54,776 nucleotides of DNA from Streptococcaceae bacterium (GTDB lineage Bacteria; Bacillota; Bacilli; Lactobacillales; Streptococcaceae), in NCBI GenBank assembly GCA_031254295.1, contig JAIRUS010000106.1:1-54776 (forward strand), given 5' to 3'. Below, in pieces: positions 50,607 to 54,776 of the stretch. How positions within the stretch are numbered: the first letter of the stretch is position 1; every line of letters starts with the position of its first letter. Under the pieces are notes generated by a model, which did not search any database, was not told the DNA's origin, and saw nothing but the letters and a program-made list of their open reading frames with translations. A program made the position numbers and the translations under genes.

Positions 50607-51226
50607 CTAATGAGTTGATACAATAAAAATTATCGTGATAATTAAATTATAACTAGCATGAACGAATATACTGTCAGATACCGCTTTTCTGCGATGAAAA
50701 ACATAAGTAATTATCAACGCTATTGGAATATAACGAATAATCGAAATCGTAAAACCAGTATGTGTAAAAGCAAAAACAAATGAGCTTAAAAATAAGCTAA
50801 AACTGGGTTCTTAAATAATTTATAAAAATAAGCTCTGTAAATTAGTTCTTCCATAAATGCTGCAAATACAGGCGTGAGAAGCATATACCATATAGGAAAA
50901 TTAGTATACTTTAACCACACTATTTTCCCTGACGGAATTGGTCCCAAAATAAGCTGAGATATATAATTGACAAGCCCAACGACTAGAAAAGCAATAATGA
51001 TAATTAAAAATAGAATCATGAGATTTTTTATCTGAAAAGTTTTACGCCAATCTTGGAATAACCCATTGTATGCTGCAAGGGTAACAGATATTAAAACTAC
51101 AATAAAATCCAGAAGTACTGATAGCCAATAAAATGTGTTCTCTGGTACAACTAGATAAGTAAGAGAGGGTACAATACCTAGCCCAAAAGTTACTAACAAT
51201 AGTGAAATCGCCTTTAATTTGCTCAT
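50607..51226 (-). pseudogene. CPBP (CAAX protease/bacteriocin self-immunity) membrane protein, split by a 1-nt frameshift
   Basis: ORF 50786-51226 has EELIYRAYFYKLF then stops at TTTTT-AA; adding one T continues as FLSSFVFAFTHTGFTISIIRYIPIALIITYVFHRRKAVSDSIFVHASYNLIITIIFIVSTH*, supplying the missing H and HxxxN motifs. Confidence 0.82.
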
Positions 51227-51294
51227 TAACTCACTCTCCTTTATTTTTACATGGATAGAGAGCCTAGAAATCTACGGCTCTCTATTCATATAAA

Positions 51295-51471
51295 TTACAT
51301 TGGTTGACACGTTCTTGTAGCCTGACAAACCATGTTGTAAAACCAAGGATGTGTCGGCCCTGAAGGTACATAGCCTCCGCCTTCCACTGCTGATTGGCGT
51401 CCGCCATTAATCTCTTGCAATTCTTCATCTGTCATTTCTACAAAATCACTAATATTAAAATCTTTCATCAT
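51295..51471 (-). CDS. Double-glycine-leader precursor peptide 1 (two-Cys core)
   Basis: MMKDFNISDFVEMTDEELQEINGG|RQSAVEGGGYVPSGPTHPWFYNMVCQATRTCQPM; RBS gaagg. Confidence 0.8.
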   Translation of the reverse strand: MMKDFNISDFVEMTDEELQEINGGRQSAVEGGGYVPSGPTHPWFYNMVCQATRTCQPM

Positions 51472-51630
51472 TAACCTTCTTTCTCCGAATTTCTCGGCCT
51501 TTCCACAACCTTAGTTTAGATTAGGCAACATGCTATACAATGCTCAACGTTTTATAAGTTAGTCATTGGACTCACCCCCTTTTCTTTATACCTTATGATA
51601 TAAGTATAGCATGGGATTTTATCGAGATGG

Positions 51631-51658
51631 AAAAACGATTCGAATTCGAATCGTTTTT
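51631..51658 (-). promoter_or_regulatory. 28-bp perfect palindrome upstream of precursor 1 promoter
   Basis: aaaaacgattcgaattcgaatcgttttt; -10 TATACT at 51603-51608, 36 nt from centre. Confidence 0.8.
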
Positions 51659-51955
51659 AAACTTGTCACGAATGAATATTTGACGATGATAAATTCAGAC
51701 TATTTCGAGCCTATACTGAGAATTTAGTTTTTTCACCTTTTATTTTGCTATTGTAAAAGTCCTGATAGATTGAAAGTAAGTATTTACACCCAACGTCTTG
51801 AAAATTTGCAAGCTTCGTTCCATCTTTCCTTTCCCAAGACTTTCTGAAACAAAGCAATAATCATAACTGTGCAAAAGATGAAAAGTTCGTGAGTATCCAT
51901 CCATCTCCCACAATTTTTTGGCTTTGCCTGAGGACACGCTTGGCTTCTTTCTCCC

Positions 51956-52474
51956 CTAACCTCTACCAAAGGCTCTTGTACTAAAAATAGTTGTAATTGA
52001 TCCAAGTAGAACAAAAAAAAGAGAAATTAGTAATCTTATAATCAAATTTTCGTTTCCCATCTGTAAAAATGGAAAAACATAGCCAATTACGGCAAAAAGA
52101 GGCATAAAAGTTCGACCTACATAGCTTTTCCAGAATATAACAAAAACCAGAACAGATAAAATTCCACCTAACAAAAACGGAAGCGCTAGCCAAAAATCAT
52201 GAATACCTGTCTGATTTCCCGTAATTCTTGCAATACCCAGTGGAAGCACCCTATCCTCGACCCATTTATGATAATTTGAATCCATATCATAACGAGTCCA
52301 ATTGATCTGATAAAATTTGAAATATAATATAGCGTATACTATGACATCTACTAACCAGATCATCGCATAAGCGAATAAAGCAAAACGAAGTAGTTTTTTA
52401 TTTTTTAAGATTTTGTTCATATTGACTTTCATTTGTATTCTTTTGCTTTGAATTTGCCTATTTACTAAAAACAA
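51956..52474 (-). CDS. ~4-TM membrane protein, possible immunity/accessory
   Basis: Hydrophobic segments LLRFALFAYAMIWLVDVIVYAILYF, FLLGGILSVLVFVIFW, LLISLFFVLLGSITTIF; start possibly internal (MNKILKNKK). Confidence 0.5.
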   Translation of the reverse strand: MFLVNRQIQSKRIQMKVNMNKILKNKKLLRFALFAYAMIWLVDVIVYAILYFKFYQINWTRYDMDSNYHKWVEDRVLPLGIARITGNQTGIHDFWLALPFLLGGILSVLVFVIFWKSYVGRTFMPLFAVIGYVFPFLQMGNENLIIRLLISLFFVLLGSITTIFSTRAFGRG

Positions 52475-52657
52475 TAAAATGGGAAAATATATATATCCTT
52501 TTATGGACTATCTCAAGAAAGCTGTAAAACTGCTTTCTCCGAATCTCTCGGACTCCCATAATCCTAGCTCAGATTATGTATTATTGTTCTACATAGTAAT
52601 TCAAAGTACTATTGATATTTTATAATATGTAAGTATAGTATGAGATTTTTCAATATT

Positions 52658-52684
52658 AAGAATGGTTCAAATCGAACCATTCTT
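52658..52684 (-). promoter_or_regulatory. 27-bp interrupted palindrome upstream of membrane-protein promoter
   Basis: aagaatggttc-aaatc-gaaccattctt; -10 TATACT at 52632-52637. Confidence 0.7.
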
Positions 52685-52716
52685 TTAAACTTCCCACAAG
52701 TGAGTGTTTGATTGTC

Positions 52717-52890
52717 TTAGTTCCAGTTTGAAAAACCTGTAAAACTTTCTTTTCCGCCTACCCCACTACCTGCAATTGTATACGGTAATGCAGTGTAACC
52801 AAAGTCCACCATCATAATTCCGCCATTAATCTCTTGCACTTTTTCATCTGTCATTTCTACAAAATCACTAATATTAAAGTCTTTCATCAT
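52717..52890 (-). CDS. Double-glycine-leader precursor peptide 2
   Basis: MMKDFNISDFVEMTDEKVQEINGG|IMMVDFGYTALPYTIAGSGVGGKESFTGFSNWN. Confidence 0.8.
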   Translation of the reverse strand: MMKDFNISDFVEMTDEKVQEINGGIMMVDFGYTALPYTIAGSGVGGKESFTGFSNWN

Positions 52891-52950
52891 TAACCTTCTT
52901 TTCTTTATACCTTATGATATAAGTATAGCATGGGATTTTATCAAGATGGG

Positions 52951-52976
52951 AAAACGATTCGAATTCGAATCGTTTT
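52951..52976 (-). promoter_or_regulatory. 26-bp perfect palindrome upstream of precursor 2 promoter
   Basis: aaaacgattcgaattcgaatcgtttt; -10 TATACT at 52922-52927, 36 nt from centre. Confidence 0.8.
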
Positions 52977-53000
52977 TTAAAATAAACGAAATATTATTTA

Positions 53001-53462
53001 CTAAAAACTATACAAAACCACAATGACAGCAAACATTTCTACTAGAACAATAAAAATCGGAATGAAAAGAAACCTTGACAGATAAAATTCTAAAGATGCT
53101 TGCTTCTTATCTTTGGTTTTTTCCAAATAATTCTGGAGGCGTACCTTATCAAAAAGATGCTCTGTCGAAATATATGACTTTATCATAAAAATCATATAGG
53201 CAACAGAAAGAATACTAAAAACAAGAAATACGCCTGAAATTATACTTTTCATATTTTTTAGTAGTTCGTAGGAACCAGATAAAAAGCTAGAAATCGAAAA
53301 ATCTACTAAAATCTTATTATTAGCTCTAAAATAGAAAAAAAGTAGAGCAAAGGTATTAATAGAAATAAGAGTAAAAAGGAATTGTAAGTCAAAAAATAAT
53401 AAGCGCTTAAAGTTTCGTTTTTTATACAGCCAAGAAAACCATAAAGAATACCTAAATTTCAT
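53001..53462 (-). CDS. ~4-TM membrane protein (putative ABC permease/immunity subunit)
   Basis: Overlaps the ABC ATPase gene; four hydrophobic segments. Confidence 0.55.
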   Translation of the reverse strand: MKFRYSLWFSWLYKKRNFKRLLFFDLQFLFTLISINTFALLFFYFRANNKILVDFSISSFLSGSYELLKNMKSIISGVFLVFSILSVAYMIFMIKSYISTEHLFDKVRLQNYLEKTKDKKQASLEFYLSRFLFIPIFIVLVEMFAVIVVLYSF

Positions 53463-54060
53463 ATAGTTTCCCTCCTTTAAGTTCCAATACTTTTTGCGGA
53501 TGTTTCTGAATCAATTCTTGGTCATGTGTGGAAAAAAGAATTGCCATTCCTTTTTCTCGTTCACTTTCTAGTAAGCGAACGATATTTTCTGATTGAAAAG
53601 GTGCCAAACCAGCAGTCACTTCGTCTAATAAGAGAACTTCAGGAGAATAGGCAAGTGCCTGAGCAAGACTTGCTCTCGCGAGTTCTCCACCTGAAAGCTG
53701 ATGTGGAAATCTCTCTTTAAGATGAAAAATATCCAATTCCTGGAAAATCTTATCAAGTTTGTTTTTCACCCTTTTTTTAGTTTCACCTCTGGATAAAAAG
53801 TAATAAAGAGCATTCTCATAAATTGTTAAATTTTCATCTAGGCTTGAACTCTGCTTGAGCAAGAAAACTTGGGATGTCTCTGAAATAACTTCTCCTTCAT
53901 CTGCTTGCATATCACCAGCTAAAATACTAAGAAAAGTTGATTTACCTGCCCCTGATTTACCTACAAGGTAAACAAACTCAGCTTTATTTAAAGTAAAGCT
54001 GAGTTTATCAAGAATCAAATCTCTTTCATAAGACTTTGTAATGTTTTTCATATAAATCAT
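53452..54060 (-). CDS. ABC transporter ATPase (short, LolD/FtsE-like)
   Basis: GKSGAGKSTFLSIL, LSGGELARASLAQAL, VLLLDEVTAG. Confidence 0.93.
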   Translation of the reverse strand: MIYMKNITKSYERDLILDKLSFTLNKAEFVYLVGKSGAGKSTFLSILAGDMQADEGEVISETSQVFLLKQSSSLDENLTIYENALYYFLSRGETKKRVKNKLDKIFQELDIFHLKERFPHQLSGGELARASLAQALAYSPEVLLLDEVTAGLAPFQSENIVRLLESEREKGMAILFSTHDQELIQKHPQKVLELKGGKLYEI

Positions 54061-54097
54061 TATTTCCTCCTACTAAAGAGTCTGCAAATATAAATTT

Positions 54098-54247
54098 TTA
54101 TAGTCCCAAAGAATTAAACGGACCATAATTCCCAAGCTGAGCTTGACGTAGGGCATTATTAATTTGTAGAGTTGTTACGAATACGCCGTACTTATTAATC
54201 GTGCCAGCCACACCACCATTAATCTCTTGCAATTCTTCATCTGTCAT
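54098..54247 (-). CDS. Double-glycine-leader precursor peptide 3 (leader 5' end disrupted)
   Basis: (HHKDFNISDFVE)MTDEELQEINGG|VAGTINKYGVFVTTLQINNALRQAQLGNYGPFNSLGL; first in-frame ATG is the internal Met at 54247. Confidence 0.55.
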   Translation of the reverse strand: MTDEELQEINGGVAGTINKYGVFVTTLQINNALRQAQLGNYGPFNSLGL

Positions 54248-54358
54248 TTCTACAAAGTCACTAATATTGAAGTCTTTATGGTGGAAATGGAATCGGATAC
54301 GCTTAAAGATCCATTGATATTTTTATTTCCCTAAGCAAGTCATTGGATTTTTTAGACT

Positions 54359-54776
54359 TTAAACTTCCGTCCCTAAAGTCTCCCAAAGTCTCAATGCTTC
54401 TGAATCATCTATTGTCGTTAATATCTTTTCCCTCATTTCTATATTTCCATCTAGGGTATTGAGCTCTGCCAAAAGAATTTCCAATAACTGAGTATCTCTA
54501 AAATTGTAATCATAACTTTTCTCTTTATCCAAAATGATATAACTCCCTAACATTTCTCGTAGAGTTCCATGGATTTCTTCTTTAAGCTTTCTTATTCTAA
54601 TGAAATACATATAGAACATTAAATACAAGTCTTGTGGATATAATTTATGACTAAAATCAGCAATTTTGTAAGCTGAATCTTTATTTTCAAATATCATCAT
54701 ATGGACTATTAGTTTTTGAAAAAGCATTCTTGTATAGTTACCAAAGTTTATATTATCTTTCTCCAAATTTATAGTT
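54359..54776 (-). CDS. Partial protein at window edge; possible Rgg/MutR-type regulator C-terminal region
   Basis: All-helical ...NYTRMLFQKLIVHMMIFENKDSAYKIADFSHKLYPQDLYLMFYMYFIRIRKLKEEIHG...; frame is open through the window end. Confidence 0.4.
   Translation of the reverse strand, partial: TINLEKDNINFGNYTRMLFQKLIVHMMIFENKDSAYKIADFSHKLYPQDLYLMFYMYFIRIRKLKEEIHGTLREMLGSYIILDKEKSYDYNFRDTQLLEILLAELNTLDGNIEMREKILTTIDDSEALRLWETLGTEV

Noticed and set aside
51740-52014. Overlapping 65-aa and 76-aa ORFs downstream of the 4-TM protein
   Set aside because: Two competing frames over the same DNA, no clear RBS or domain; left uncalled though an immunity peptide cannot be excluded.
51295-54247. Lanthipeptide or radical-SAM RiPP assignment for the precursors
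   Set aside because: No LanB/C/M, radical SAM, YcaO or C39 exporter is visible in the window; only GG-leader secretion type is supported.

Overview
AT-rich Firmicutes chromosome segment. Gene content and order (fRMsr-APH-dnaX, glnR-glnA, mutS-mutL-ruvA, YlbF-argR-argS, rpsF-ssb-rpsR) point to Lactococcus/Streptococcaceae. About 1-38.9 kb is mostly housekeeping: gnd, an RpiR regulator, ROK kinase, the ribosomal/ssb operon, uppP, a lysine-riboswitch-controlled amino-acid ABC transporter, dnaX, glnRA, ruvB, mutSL, ruvA and argRS. It is interrupted by a ~1200-aa sortase-anchored adhesin with an XRE/ImmA pair, and by a cluster of Ser-rich lipoproteins and membrane proteins. About 39-54.8 kb is accessory. 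It holds (i) an orphan LXG (type VII secretion) toxin cassette with a four-glycine zipper, lying between a direct repeat of an ABC-permease 3' end and an integrase remnant; (ii) an ABC transporter; (iii) an ApbE/FMN-bind/ferric-reductase-like flavinylation module with an unannotated 30-aa membrane peptide; (iv) tRNA-Leu; and (v) a modular peptide locus at the right edge. That locus has three double-glycine-leader precursors with nearly identical leaders and unrelated cores, long palindromes at a near-fixed distance upstream of -10 boxes, ABC/membrane/CPBP proteins, and a partial regulator. Ten genes in the window have a -10 hexamer ending 6-7 nt before the ATG, which suggests widespread leaderless transcription. 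Everything was read by eye; no searches were run.
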